The translations under genes were made by a program, and so were the position numbers. This document shows positions 13,824 to 22,173 of a stretch of DNA of 26,073 bases, piece after piece (positions within the stretch are counted from its first letter, which is position 1; the number at the start of each line of letters is the position of its first letter). The stretch spans positions 1 through 26,073 of the forward strand of contig CAJULB010000012.1 in NCBI GenBank assembly GCA_910587005.1, given 5' to 3'. The notes under the pieces were generated by a model. It was not told the DNA's origin. It worked only from the letters and a program-made list of their open reading frames with translations, and searched no databases. The stretch is from an uncultured Christensenellaceae bacterium (GTDB lineage Bacteria > Bacillota > Clostridia > Christensenellales > Borkfalkiaceae).

Positions 13824-15362
13824 TTAATGATTTTTAAACTTTTTAAAAATTTTTTCCGCAGTCGCAAGCCCGTCCGCCGCCGAGCTTGTTATTCCGCCCG
13901 AATAACCGCTGCCCTCACCGCACGGATAAAAGCCGTTCAGCGTAATACTTTCGCCGCTTTCTCCCCGCAGAATTTTTACGGGCGAAGAAAACCGTGTTTC
14001 CACTCCCGTAAGAACGGCGTAAGGCGAAGCAAAGCCTTTCAGCCGTTTGTCCATATCCGGAATAGCGGCTTTTAACGCGTCGGTTGCGATTTTCGGCAGA
14101 ACTTCGGATAAAGGCGCAAACTCCGTCCCCGCCGCGTAAGTCGGCTCAACCTCACCGAAAGCAGAAGAAATTCTGTCATTTGCAAAATCACCGTACAGCT
14201 GGACGGGCGCTTTGTAGTTTTTACCGCCGTAAGCATATGCGCGGCGCTCGATTTCGCGCTGAAAATTCATTCCGTCAAACAACCCCCCGCCGAAATCCTG
14301 CTTTTTCATCTGCACCATAAGCGCGGAATTTGAATTTTTGCCGTTACGCGCGTACAAGCTCATACCGTTTACGACAACTCCGCCCTCCTCGCTTGCCGCG
14401 GGAATTACAACTCCGCCGGGGCACATACAGAATGTGAATACAGTGCGCTCGTGAGCGTGGGATACAAGCTTGTAATCGGCTGTCGGCAAAAGCCTGAAAT
14501 TTTTACCGTACTGCGCAAGGCTTATGCTTTCGGCTAAATGCTCTATACGCACGCCGACCGCAAAATCGCGCGGTTCCATTGCTATACCGTTTTGTGCAAG
14601 CATTTCGAAAGTATCGCGCGAGGAATGTCCCAAAGCGGCTACAACGCAGTCGGCAGACATTTCGCTTTCTTTGCCGTTAACTGCATTTTTAAGCAAAACC
14701 GAAGCAATTTTACCGTCTTTTTTAGTGAAACCGCAAAAAATGGTATTAAAAAGATAACCTCCGCCGTTATCGGTTATGAATTTTCTTATATTTTGAAGCA
14801 CTGAAAACAGCTTGTCGCTTCCGATATGCGGTTTATTTAAATATAAAATTTCTTCGGGTGCGCCGAAACGCTGAAAAATTTTCAAAACGTCGCGGTTAAG
14901 TCCGTCATGCGTTTGAGTATTAAGCTTACCATCCGAAAAAGTGCCCGCTCCGCCCTCGCCGAACTGAACGTTGGAATTTGTGTTCAGCGCGCCGCCGCAG
15001 AAAAACGATTGCGTTGTTTTCGCGCGGGCTTCAACAGGTTCTCCGCGCTCTATAATTACGGGCGCAAAACCGTGTTCGATAAGCCTTACCGCACAAAACA
15101 AACCCGACGGTCCGCTGCCGATTACGGCAACCTTTGGCGGAGTTTTCAATTTTTCAAGCTGCGGGCAAGGTTCTTCCGCTCCGTGTGCGGAAAACTCAAC
15201 GGAATAAACCCAGCGGATATTGTTTTTATCGCGCGCGTCAAGCGATTTTTTGAGTATTTTAAAATATTTTACGTCCGCTTTAAGGTTTTTGCGGGCAATA
15301 TCTAAAAGCTTGCTTTCACTGTCGGTAATATTCAGTTTTACGTTATCAAGCCGTGTAATCAT
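13824..15362 (-). CDS. FAD-dependent protein of the COG2509 type
   Basis: A 512-residue flavoprotein of a widespread uncharacterised family (FAD-dependent dehydrogenase-like). Residues 1-70 form an extra N-terminal domain seen in this family. The FAD/NAD(P)-binding Rossmann fold begins at VAVIGSGPSGLFCAVRLIE (78-96) and ends its first beta-alpha-beta unit with the acidic E105 (IIERG). Further family motifs are GGALNTNSNVQFGEGGAGTF (about 122-141), AALGHSSRDTFEML and the C-terminal FAD contact FYPCGEGSGYSGGITSSAADG. The start at ATG 15362 lies 3 nt after the HI0933-like stop, so the pair is co-transcribed, with the ferritin-like gene upstream. No substrate is known; an oxidoreductase role is inferred from the fold. 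Confidence 0.88.
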   Translation of the reverse strand: MITRLDNVKLNITDSESKLLDIARKNLKADVKYFKILKKSLDARDKNNIRWVYSVEFSAHGAEEPCPQLEKLKTPPKVAVIGSGPSGLFCAVRLIEHGFAPVIIERGEPVEARAKTTQSFFCGGALNTNSNVQFGEGGAGTFSDGKLNTQTHDGLNRDVLKIFQRFGAPEEILYLNKPHIGSDKLFSVLQNIRKFITDNGGGYLFNTIFCGFTKKDGKIASVLLKNAVNGKESEMSADCVVAALGHSSRDTFEMLAQNGIAMEPRDFAVGVRIEHLAESISLAQYGKNFRLLPTADYKLVSHAHERTVFTFCMCPGGVVIPAASEEGGVVVNGMSLYARNGKNSNSALMVQMKKQDFGGGLFDGMNFQREIERRAYAYGGKNYKAPVQLYGDFANDRISSAFGEVEPTYAAGTEFAPLSEVLPKIATDALKAAIPDMDKRLKGFASPYAVLTGVETRFSSPVKILRGESGESITLNGFYPCGEGSGYSGGITSSAADGLATAEKIFKKFKNH

Positions 15363-15365
15363 AAT

Positions 15366-16550
15366 TTATAAACGCTTTAAAACCGCATCGGCAACCGCCA
15401 TACCGCTTGTAAAAGCCCATTGCAGATTATATCCTCCGCAATCGCCGTCAACATCGAGAATTTCGCCCGCAAAAAACAGATTTTTTACAAGTCTGCTTTC
15501 AAGCTCGTCCGTAACCTCGCCCATTTTTACGCCGCCCTTTGTGACCTGCGCGTAATCGAAGCCGAGCGTGCCTGTTACGTCAAGCGTAAAATTCTTCAAA
15601 ACTTTAATAATTTCCTTCGGCGAAGAATTACCAGCACGTTTTATAACCGCTCTGCCGACCTGATTATGAAGCGTACCCGAAAGCAGTTCGCCCGTATCCC
15701 AGCCTCCGCGCTGTCTTGCGGATATGCTTGCCTCGATATCCTCCGCTTTGACGTCGGGAAGAAATTCAAGCGACAGCGTAACGTTCTGCTTGTCCGTAAC
15801 GTATGAAGAAATAGAAAAAACCGCGTTTCCCGAAACTCCGTAATCGGTAAAAATGACGTCGCCTCGGGTTTTGGCAAGCGTATTGCCGTTGCAAATTGCA
15901 GAAACTGCGCAGTCCGCGCGGATACCCTTTAAAGCTTTGATATGCTTTGTGTCAGTTTTAAGCTGTACAAGCGACGGATAAAGCGCGGTTAACGTATGCC
16001 CGAAAGCCGTTGCAAGCGTGTAAGAAGAACCGTCCGTTCTAAACTGCTTTTGCGCCTTTCCGCCCGTACAAAGCGCTAAATATCCGGCTCTGCCCACCAT
16101 TCGGTTATCAGCGTAAACGGTAAAAATACCGTCTGATTGAGTAATTTTGTCAACCTTAACTCCCGAAACGCAAGCCGTTAACCCGAGAGTTTTCAAAGAA
16201 AAAATAAGACTGTCGACAAGTGCGGAAGCCTGTCTGCCGGCGGGATAAATTCTGCCTTTTTCGTCTGAACAAAGAATACAGTCGAAAAGCCGTGCCCCGG
16301 CGTAAGCGTCCGCGCAAGCGATTTTTTCAACAAGCGAAGCGTTTCCACCGTGATAACGGCTCGGCGCCATATCCGTATTAGAGATATTCCCCTGACCGTT
16401 ACCTGTTGCGGCAAGCTTTTTACCGAGCCTTTCGCCCGCGTCTACAAGACAGATTTTTAAATTTTTTCCGCTTTTAAGCATTTTTACGGCGCACGCAAGC
16501 CCCGCCGCGCCTCCGCCGACAACTATAACGTCGAAGTCTGTACAATTCAT
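15366..16550 (-). CDS. HI0933/YhiN (BaiN-like) NAD(P)/FAD oxidoreductase
   Basis: A 394-residue flavoprotein of the HI0933/YhiN family, the family that includes BaiN of bile-acid-converting clostridia. The FAD site DVIVVGGGAAGLACAVKML lies at residues 7-25, followed by the family hallmark LGKKLAATGNGQGNISN (about 42-58). Relatives usually read GNGRCN there, so the conserved Arg-Cys is Gln-Gly in this protein. The C-terminus has the second FAD contact FFAGEILDVDGDCGGYNLQWAFTSG. ATG 16550 follows the ferritin-like stop by 42 nt, with AAGGT about 9 nt upstream, and the stop is 3 nt before the COG2509 gene. The reaction is unknown; bile-acid conversion should not be assumed from the family name. 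Confidence 0.88.
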   Translation of the reverse strand: MNCTDFDVIVVGGGAAGLACAVKMLKSGKNLKICLVDAGERLGKKLAATGNGQGNISNTDMAPSRYHGGNASLVEKIACADAYAGARLFDCILCSDEKGRIYPAGRQASALVDSLIFSLKTLGLTACVSGVKVDKITQSDGIFTVYADNRMVGRAGYLALCTGGKAQKQFRTDGSSYTLATAFGHTLTALYPSLVQLKTDTKHIKALKGIRADCAVSAICNGNTLAKTRGDVIFTDYGVSGNAVFSISSYVTDKQNVTLSLEFLPDVKAEDIEASISARQRGGWDTGELLSGTLHNQVGRAVIKRAGNSSPKEIIKVLKNFTLDVTGTLGFDYAQVTKGGVKMGEVTDELESRLVKNLFFAGEILDVDGDCGGYNLQWAFTSGMAVADAVLKRL

Positions 16551-16592
16551 AAAACGACCTTTTGCCCATTTTATATTATTACGGCAAAAGTG

Positions 16593-17102
16593 TCAACTGT
16601 TAAATTTATTTAAAATGCTTTCAAGCACCTGCAAATGAAGCTTCTCGTCCTGCAAAATTCTTGAAATTATGGCTTTGACCTGCTCGTTTTTTAAGCACTT
16701 CAACATTCTTTCATAGCCGGAAATTGCGTGCTTTTCAGCGATAATATCGTCTTCGAGCATATTTTTGAGCGACCGCGAGTACGCCACGTATTTTGCGGAG
16801 TAAAAATTAAAGCCGGACGAGGGATACTGCGCGTACACAGGTTGCGCGCCGAGCACTAAAATAAGACCGCCCAGAATTTCAAGGTGTCCCATTTCCGCAA
16901 CGGCTATACCAACAAGCGTTTCCGCTACGTCCTTATAGCCCTGCTTTGAAAAATTAAAAGAATGGTATATGTATTGAAGGATTGTGTTAAGCTCGCTTTC
17001 GGGCGAGGCGTAAGCGGGTGAAACTATTCTTAAACTGAGCGCGTCCGCGCATATTCCGTCCGTTGTGGGATAAGGTAAATCAACTTGTATAGGTTTAGGC
17101 AT
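16593..17102 (-). CDS. Ferritin-like di-metal protein (Mn-catalase-related)
   Basis: A 169-residue four-helix protein. Candidate di-metal ligands in the ferritin/Mn-catalase pattern are E37 (SELNTILQY), E70 and H73 (AEMGHLEIL), E123 (AEKHA), and E153 with H156 (DEKLHLQVL). Length and the start (PIQVDLPYPTTDG) fit short ferritin-like clostridial proteins related to manganese catalase and the coat protein CotJC, rather than full-length catalase (about 270 residues). A role in iron or peroxide handling is inferred. It heads a cluster with two flavoproteins downstream. There is no clear Shine-Dalgarno before ATG 17102, and promoter assignment is uncertain; a TTTACA-N17-TAAAAG pair inside the 17158-17186 repeat is one possibility. 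Confidence 0.8.
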   Translation of the reverse strand: MPKPIQVDLPYPTTDGICADALSLRIVSPAYASPESELNTILQYIYHSFNFSKQGYKDVAETLVGIAVAEMGHLEILGGLILVLGAQPVYAQYPSSGFNFYSAKYVAYSRSLKNMLEDDIIAEKHAISGYERMLKCLKNEQVKAIISRILQDEKLHLQVLESILNKFNS

Positions 17103-17157
17103 AATACAAGGTATGATTTAACCTTACGTTTTAGTGAAAACCAGCTAAACAAACGCT

Positions 17158-17186
17158 TTTATGTGTGACATAGTACTTTGTAAACG
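17158..17186. repeat. 29-bp dispersed intergenic repeat, copy 2
   Basis: This matches 7803-7831 at 26 of 29 positions, including the 13-bp core TGACATAGTACTT. It sits between the uvrA terminator and the ferritin-like gene. On the minus strand it contains TTTACA followed after 17 bp by TAAAAG, which could serve as a weak promoter for the ferritin-like gene; copy 1 has no such downstream gene. Confidence 0.6.
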
Positions 17187-17200
17187 GTTAAAATATAATA

Positions 17201-17223
17201 AAAAGCGGTCAAAAACCGCCTTT
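17201..17223 (-). terminator. uvrA terminator
   Basis: On the minus strand the stem GCGGT/ACCGC (5 bp, extended by A-T pairs with one bulge) overlaps the uvrA stop region and runs into TTTTTATTATATTTT. Confidence 0.7.
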
Positions 17224-20063
17224 TATTGCAAAAAAACGTTATTTAATTCAATTAAGCACTTTTTAAGAAATTGCCCCGTATAACTGTTTTCAACCTGCGC
17301 AACGTCCTCCGGACTGCCTGTTGCAACTATCGTTCCGCCCTTGCCGCCGCCTTCGGGTCCGAGGTCAACTATCCAGTCGGCGCATTTTATAACGTCGAGA
17401 TTGTGTTCGATTACAAGCACCGTATTTCCTCCGCTTCTCAGTCTTGTAATAATATCTATCAATTTTTCAACGTCGTAGCTGTGCAAGCCTGTTGTCGGTT
17501 CGTCTAAAATATAGAACGTTTTACCCGTACTGCGTTTTGAAAGCTCGGTTGCAAGTTTAACGCGCTGAGCCTCTCCGCCGGAAAGCGTTGTTGCGCTTTG
17601 ACCGAGCTTTATATAACCCAGCCCGACATCGCACAGCGTTTGCATTTTATTGTGTATGGAAGAAACGGGCTTGAAAAATTCCGCGGCTTCCTCCACCGTC
17701 ATTTCAAGAACGTCTGAAATAGATTTATCCTTATATTTAACTTCCAGCGTTTCGCGGTTGTAACGCTTACCTCCGCAAACCTCGCAAGGCACGTAAATAT
17801 CGGGCAAAAAATGCATTTCAATCTGAATTATTCCGTCGCCCTGACAGTGCTCGCATCTGCCGCCCGCAACATTGAATGAAAATCTGCCGCTCCTGTATCC
17901 CCTTTCCTTTGCGTCCGGCGTTGCCGCAAACAAATCTCTTATCATTGTAAATACGCCGGTATATGTTGCGGGGTTGCTTCTCGGCGTTCTTCCTATGGGC
18001 TGTTGGTCGATGGATATGACTTTGTCGAAGTATTCCACGCCTTCAAAGCCGCCGCACTTACCGTTAAGCTTGCGCGCATTGTTAAGCTTGTTTGCAAGAT
18101 AGGGATACACAATTTCGTTAACAAAGCTCGATTTCCCGCTGCCGGAAACGCCCGTAACCGCAGTTATAAGTCCGACAGGTATGTCCACGTCTATATTTTT
18201 AAGGTTATTCTGACAGCATTTGGAAACTTTAAGCCATCTTCCATCTGGCTTTTGCCTTACCTGCGGAACTTCTATCTTTCTTCTTCCCGAAAGAAAATCA
18301 CCCGTGATAGAGCGCGGTTCGTTCATAATATCTTCAAGTGAACCGCTTGCAACCACTTCGCCGCCGTGCACGCCCGCCTTTGGACCTATGTCAACTATAT
18401 AATCAGCCGCGCGCATTGTATCCTCGTCGTGCTCGACTACGATAAGCGTGTTGCCCAAGTCGCGCAAGCCCAAAAGCGATTTTAAAAGCTTTTCGTTATC
18501 GCGCTGGTGCAGACCTATACTCGGCTCGTCAAGAATATACAGCACCCCAGTTAATGCACTGCCGATTTGCGTTGCAAGCCTTATACGCTGGCTTTCTCCG
18601 CCGGAAAGCGTTGCCGCGCTTCGCGACAGAGTTAAATAGCCCAGCCCCACGTTCTGCAAAAAGCTGATTCTGCTGTCTATTTCCTTGATTATGCTGTCTG
18701 CAATCATATGCTCGGTAGCATTGAAAAAGCTGAAATCGCTGAATGTTTTCAAATCGTCCACCGGCATATCGCAAATTTCCGCAATGTTTTTACCGCCGAC
18801 AGTTACCGCAAGCGCTTCTTTTTTAAGGCGCTTTCCGTGGCAGACGTTACAGTCGGAAGTGCGCATATACCGCTCTATATCCCATTTAACGCTTTCCGAG
18901 GTAGTCTGAGTGTATCTGCGCTGTAAATTCGTCGCAAAACCCTCCCAGGATTTTTCGTAACTGCCGCTGAAATGATAAGCGCTGTAACTCATTTCGATTT
19001 TTTCGCCGTTGTTTCCGAACATAAGCATATCGTATATGCCTTCGGGAAGCTCGCTTACGGGCACGTCAAGCGAAAAACCGTATACCTTTGACAGCGCGTT
19101 TAAATACATTTGCGTCATTGTAGAAGAATCGAGGTTCCAACCGCTAATTTTTATCGCACCCTCGCGCAAGGTTTTGGATTTGTCGGGACAAATCAAATCG
19201 GGGTCAACCGTCTGTTTAAAGCCAAGCCCCGAGCACTCGGGGCAGGCGCCCCACGGCGTATTGAACGAGAATAAGCGCGGTTCTATTTCTTCAATGGAAA
19301 TTCCGCAGTCGGGGCAGGCGTAATTTGATGAAAACAGCTCTTCCTTGCCCTCGCAATCGATAATCACAAGTCCGTCCGCAAGGTGCAAAGCGTTTTCAAG
19401 ACTGTCCGTAAGGCGCTTTAAAACGCCCTCTTTTATCACAAGCCTGTCAACCACTACCGAAATATTGTGACGGATATTCTTTTCAAGGCGAATTTCTTCC
19501 TGCAAATCGTAAATTATTCCGTCTATTTTAACCCTTGCATAGCCGCCTTTTTTATAGGATGCAAGCTCCTTTTCAAACGCGCCTTTTTTTCCGCGGAAAA
19601 CGGGAGCTTCAACCATAATTTTACTGCCTTCGGGCATGGCGACAACTCTGTCGGCGATTTCGTCAACGGTCTGTCTGCGGATTTCCCTGCCGCATTTAGG
19701 ACAGTGCGGAATACCCACGCGCGCGAACAAAAGACGGAAATAGTCGTAAATCTCAGTTACGGTGCCTACGGTCGAGCGCGGGTTATGCGAGGTCGTCTTC
19801 TGGTCTATTGAAATTGCGGGCGAAAGTCCGTCAATAAGCTCTACGTCAGGCTTTTCCATCTGCCCCAAAAACTGGCGGGCATAGGACGAAAGACTTTCGA
19901 TATACCGCCTTTGACCCTCGGCAAAAATAGTATCGAATGCAAGCGTGGACTTACCGCTTCCCGAAAGCCCCGTAAATACCGTAAGCGTGTTGCGCGGAAT
20001 ATGCACGTCCACGTTTTTTAAATTGTTCTCTCTTGCGCCTTTTACAAAAATTTCTTCTTTCAT
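17223..20063 (-). CDS. uvrA: Excinuclease ABC subunit A
   Basis: The 946-residue damage-recognition ATPase of nucleotide excision repair, which loads UvrB at lesions. It has two ABC ATPase modules: Walker A GLSGSGKST (32-40) and GVSGSGKSS (near 640), signatures LSGGESQRI and LSGGEAQRV, and Walker B motifs ending ILDEPSIGLH and ILDEPTTGLH. Zinc-binding cysteines are intact: CPKC (121-124), a CPDC/CPEC pair and a CEHC/CEVC pair. Length and ending (SYTGQFLKK) are typical. ATG 20063 begins the canonical MKEEIFVKGARENNLKN but has no Shine-Dalgarno sequence; the uvrB stop is only 7 nt upstream, so translation is probably coupled. It is the second gene of a uvrBA operon and ends at a hairpin terminator. 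Confidence 0.98.
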   Translation of the reverse strand: MKEEIFVKGARENNLKNVDVHIPRNTLTVFTGLSGSGKSTLAFDTIFAEGQRRYIESLSSYARQFLGQMEKPDVELIDGLSPAISIDQKTTSHNPRSTVGTVTEIYDYFRLLFARVGIPHCPKCGREIRRQTVDEIADRVVAMPEGSKIMVEAPVFRGKKGAFEKELASYKKGGYARVKIDGIIYDLQEEIRLEKNIRHNISVVVDRLVIKEGVLKRLTDSLENALHLADGLVIIDCEGKEELFSSNYACPDCGISIEEIEPRLFSFNTPWGACPECSGLGFKQTVDPDLICPDKSKTLREGAIKISGWNLDSSTMTQMYLNALSKVYGFSLDVPVSELPEGIYDMLMFGNNGEKIEMSYSAYHFSGSYEKSWEGFATNLQRRYTQTTSESVKWDIERYMRTSDCNVCHGKRLKKEALAVTVGGKNIAEICDMPVDDLKTFSDFSFFNATEHMIADSIIKEIDSRISFLQNVGLGYLTLSRSAATLSGGESQRIRLATQIGSALTGVLYILDEPSIGLHQRDNEKLLKSLLGLRDLGNTLIVVEHDEDTMRAADYIVDIGPKAGVHGGEVVASGSLEDIMNEPRSITGDFLSGRRKIEVPQVRQKPDGRWLKVSKCCQNNLKNIDVDIPVGLITAVTGVSGSGKSSFVNEIVYPYLANKLNNARKLNGKCGGFEGVEYFDKVISIDQQPIGRTPRSNPATYTGVFTMIRDLFAATPDAKERGYRSGRFSFNVAGGRCEHCQGDGIIQIEMHFLPDIYVPCEVCGGKRYNRETLEVKYKDKSISDVLEMTVEEAAEFFKPVSSIHNKMQTLCDVGLGYIKLGQSATTLSGGEAQRVKLATELSKRSTGKTFYILDEPTTGLHSYDVEKLIDIITRLRSGGNTVLVIEHNLDVIKCADWIVDLGPEGGGKGGTIVATGSPEDVAQVENSYTGQFLKKCLIELNNVFLQ

Positions 20064-20070
20064 ATGTATA

Positions 20071-22038
20071 TCAGGATTTTTTACTTTTAATCAGTTTTTT
20101 TCTTAATTCGGAAATAGTATCGCGTATTTCTATCGCTTTTTCAAAATCGAGCTGTGCGGAAGCAACTTTCATAAGCGCTTTCAGCTTTTCTATTTCAGCG
20201 GGAATATCGGCAAGCTTAATATCGTCGCCGACGCGCTTTTTGCCCGTTATGCCTATGGTGTTTTTGACTTCCTTTATAATGGTTTTGGGAATTATTCCGT
20301 GCGCCTTGTTATATTCCGACTGAATTTTACGGCGGCGGTTTGTTTCGTCAATGGCGCGTTTCATACTGCCCGTAACCGTGTCGGCGTACATTATTACTCT
20401 GCCCTCGGAATTTCGCGCCGCTCTGCCTATCGTCTGCACAAGCGAGGTTTCGCTCCTCAAAAAGCCCTCTTTATCGGCGTCCAGAATTGCAACAAGCTTA
20501 ACTTCGGGCAAGTCAAGCCCCTCGCGCAGAAGATTTATTCCGCACAAAACGTCGAACTCTCCGCCGCGCAAGCCGTTTATAATGTCTATACGCTCCAAAG
20601 CGTCGATATCGCTGTGCATATAGCGCACTTTAAGACCGTGTTCTTTTAAATAATCGGTAAGGCTTTCCGCCATGCGTTTTGTCATTGTTGTGACGAGAAC
20701 GCGCCCGCCGACAGCTATTACACCCTTTATTTCACCGAGCAAATCGTCAATCTGCGTCTTCGTGGGACGGATTTCGACCTCGGGGTCAATTAAGCCCGTG
20801 GGACGGATAAGCTGTTCAACCACGTTGCCCGCCTGCTCCATTTCGTACGGCGCGGGCGTTGCGGAAACGCAGATAAGCTGGGGCACGCGTTCGTCGAATT
20901 CCTCAAACGTAAGCGGGCGGTTATCGTAAGCCGCGTTAAGCCGAAAACCGTAATTTACAAGATTTTCCTTTCTGGAACGGTCGCCGTGGTACATTGCGCG
21001 TATCTGCGGAATGGTCATATGGCTTTCGTCGATAAACACAAGGAATTTGCCCGCGGGGAAATAGTCCAAAAGCGTAAAAGACGGTTCGCCCGCGCTTCTT
21101 CCGTCAAAATAACGGCTGTAATTTTCAACTCCGCTGCAATAACCTATCTCGCGCATCATTTCCAAATCATAAGTTACGCGCTGTTCAAGCCTTTGCGCTT
21201 CCAACAGCTTACCGCTGTCGCGGAAGGCTTTCACCTCGTCGTGCATATCCCTTTCAATCATTGAAAGAGCGCTCTGCATTTTATCCGAACCGACCGCGTA
21301 CTGGCTTGCCGGAAAGATTAAAACGTGCTTTAATTCAGACAGAATATTGCCCGTCAAAGCGTCCTCCTCGCAAATTCTGTCTATTTCGTCGCCGAAAAAC
21401 TCAACGCGTATAGCAATTTCGGAATTGCTTGCGGGGAAAATTTCAACCGTGTCCCCGCGGACGCGGAAAGACGAACGCTGAAAATCTATGTCGCGCCTTG
21501 CGTACTGAATTTCCACAAGCTTTCTCAAAAGCGCGTCGCGCTCCATTTCCATTCCCGGGCGCAATGAAATTGCAAGACGGAAATATTCCTCCGGTGCGCC
21601 CAAGCCGTAAATACAGCTGACCGAAGCCACAACTATAACGTCCTCGCGCTCCCCGAGAGAGCTTGTTGCCGAGTTGCGCAGTTTATCGATTTCGTCATTC
21701 AAGCTCATATCCTTTTCGATATAAGTATCGGTTGAGGGAATGTAGCTTTCGGGCTGGTAATAGTCGTAATACGACACGAAATACTCCACGCGGTTGTTGG
21801 GGAAAAATTCTTTGAACTCGTTACAAAGCTGGGCGGCAAGCGTTTTATTGTGCGCGATAACAAGCGCGGGACGGTTTACGTTGTTTATTACGTTAGCCAT
21901 GGTAAACGTTTTACCGCTTCCCGTAACGCCGACAAGCACCTGCGTGCGGATACCGTCCAGAACGCCTTCCGTAAGGCTTTCTATTGCCTGAGGCTGGTCG
22001 CCCGTAGGTTTGAATTTTGAATGCAACTCGAATTTCAT
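20071..22038 (-). CDS. uvrB: Excinuclease ABC subunit B
   Basis: The 655-residue helicase-like subunit that verifies damage and recruits UvrC. It has Walker A GVTGSGKT (37-44), the beta-hairpin region YYDYYQPESYIPSTDTYIEKD around 90-110 that inserts between DNA strands, a DESH box near residue 340, helicase motif VI QTIGRAARN, and a C-terminal UVR domain (about 612-650, QLDFEKAIEIRD) for UvrC contact. ATG 22038 gives the canonical N-terminus MKFELHSKFKPTGDQPQAI. No ribosome binding site precedes it, and the -10 box of its promoter ends 10 nt before the ATG, so the mRNA is likely leaderless. It is followed after 7 nt by uvrA. No convincing LexA box (GAAC-N4-GTTC) was found. Confidence 0.98.
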   Translation of the reverse strand: MKFELHSKFKPTGDQPQAIESLTEGVLDGIRTQVLVGVTGSGKTFTMANVINNVNRPALVIAHNKTLAAQLCNEFKEFFPNNRVEYFVSYYDYYQPESYIPSTDTYIEKDMSLNDEIDKLRNSATSSLGEREDVIVVASVSCIYGLGAPEEYFRLAISLRPGMEMERDALLRKLVEIQYARRDIDFQRSSFRVRGDTVEIFPASNSEIAIRVEFFGDEIDRICEEDALTGNILSELKHVLIFPASQYAVGSDKMQSALSMIERDMHDEVKAFRDSGKLLEAQRLEQRVTYDLEMMREIGYCSGVENYSRYFDGRSAGEPSFTLLDYFPAGKFLVFIDESHMTIPQIRAMYHGDRSRKENLVNYGFRLNAAYDNRPLTFEEFDERVPQLICVSATPAPYEMEQAGNVVEQLIRPTGLIDPEVEIRPTKTQIDDLLGEIKGVIAVGGRVLVTTMTKRMAESLTDYLKEHGLKVRYMHSDIDALERIDIINGLRGGEFDVLCGINLLREGLDLPEVKLVAILDADKEGFLRSETSLVQTIGRAARNSEGRVIMYADTVTGSMKRAIDETNRRRKIQSEYNKAHGIIPKTIIKEVKNTIGITGKKRVGDDIKLADIPAEIEKLKALMKVASAQLDFEKAIEIRDTISELRKKLIKSKKS

Positions 22039-22048
22039 ATCTATTGAA

Positions 22049-22077
22049 ATTATAACCGTTTTTTAAAATATTTACAA
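22049..22077 (-). promoter_or_regulatory. Sigma-A promoter of uvrBA (leaderless candidate)
   Basis: Minus strand: TTGTAA (22077-22072), 17-bp spacer, TATAAT (22054-22049). Ten nucleotides lie between the -10 box and ATG 22038, predicting a 5' leader of about 0-4 nt. The intervening TTCAATAGAT has no Shine-Dalgarno character. Confidence 0.65.
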
Positions 22078-22136
22078 CTGTTTGAGCGGAGTTTTTATTA
22101 AAAAATAAACTTTTGTTTTGATTTTTGTATAATTTA

Positions 22137-22164
22137 AAACCGCCACTAATCTGGGCGGTTTTTT
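22137..22164 (-). terminator. Terminator after the uL15-like membrane protein gene
   Basis: The stem AAACCGCC / GGCGGTTT encloses a 9-nt loop, about 10 bp past the stop codon at 22174. Minus-strand transcripts end in TTTTAAATT; the plus strand carries a stronger T6 run, so the hairpin is usable in both directions although no plus-strand gene feeds it. Confidence 0.65.
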
Positions 22165-22173
22165 ATATACAAG

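Noticed and set aside
22107..22118. AAAC-TTTT-GTTT as a possible LexA/SOS box for uvrB
   Set aside because: It differs from GAAC-N4-GTTC at the outer bases and lies about 30 bp upstream of the -35 box, where it would not block the promoter.
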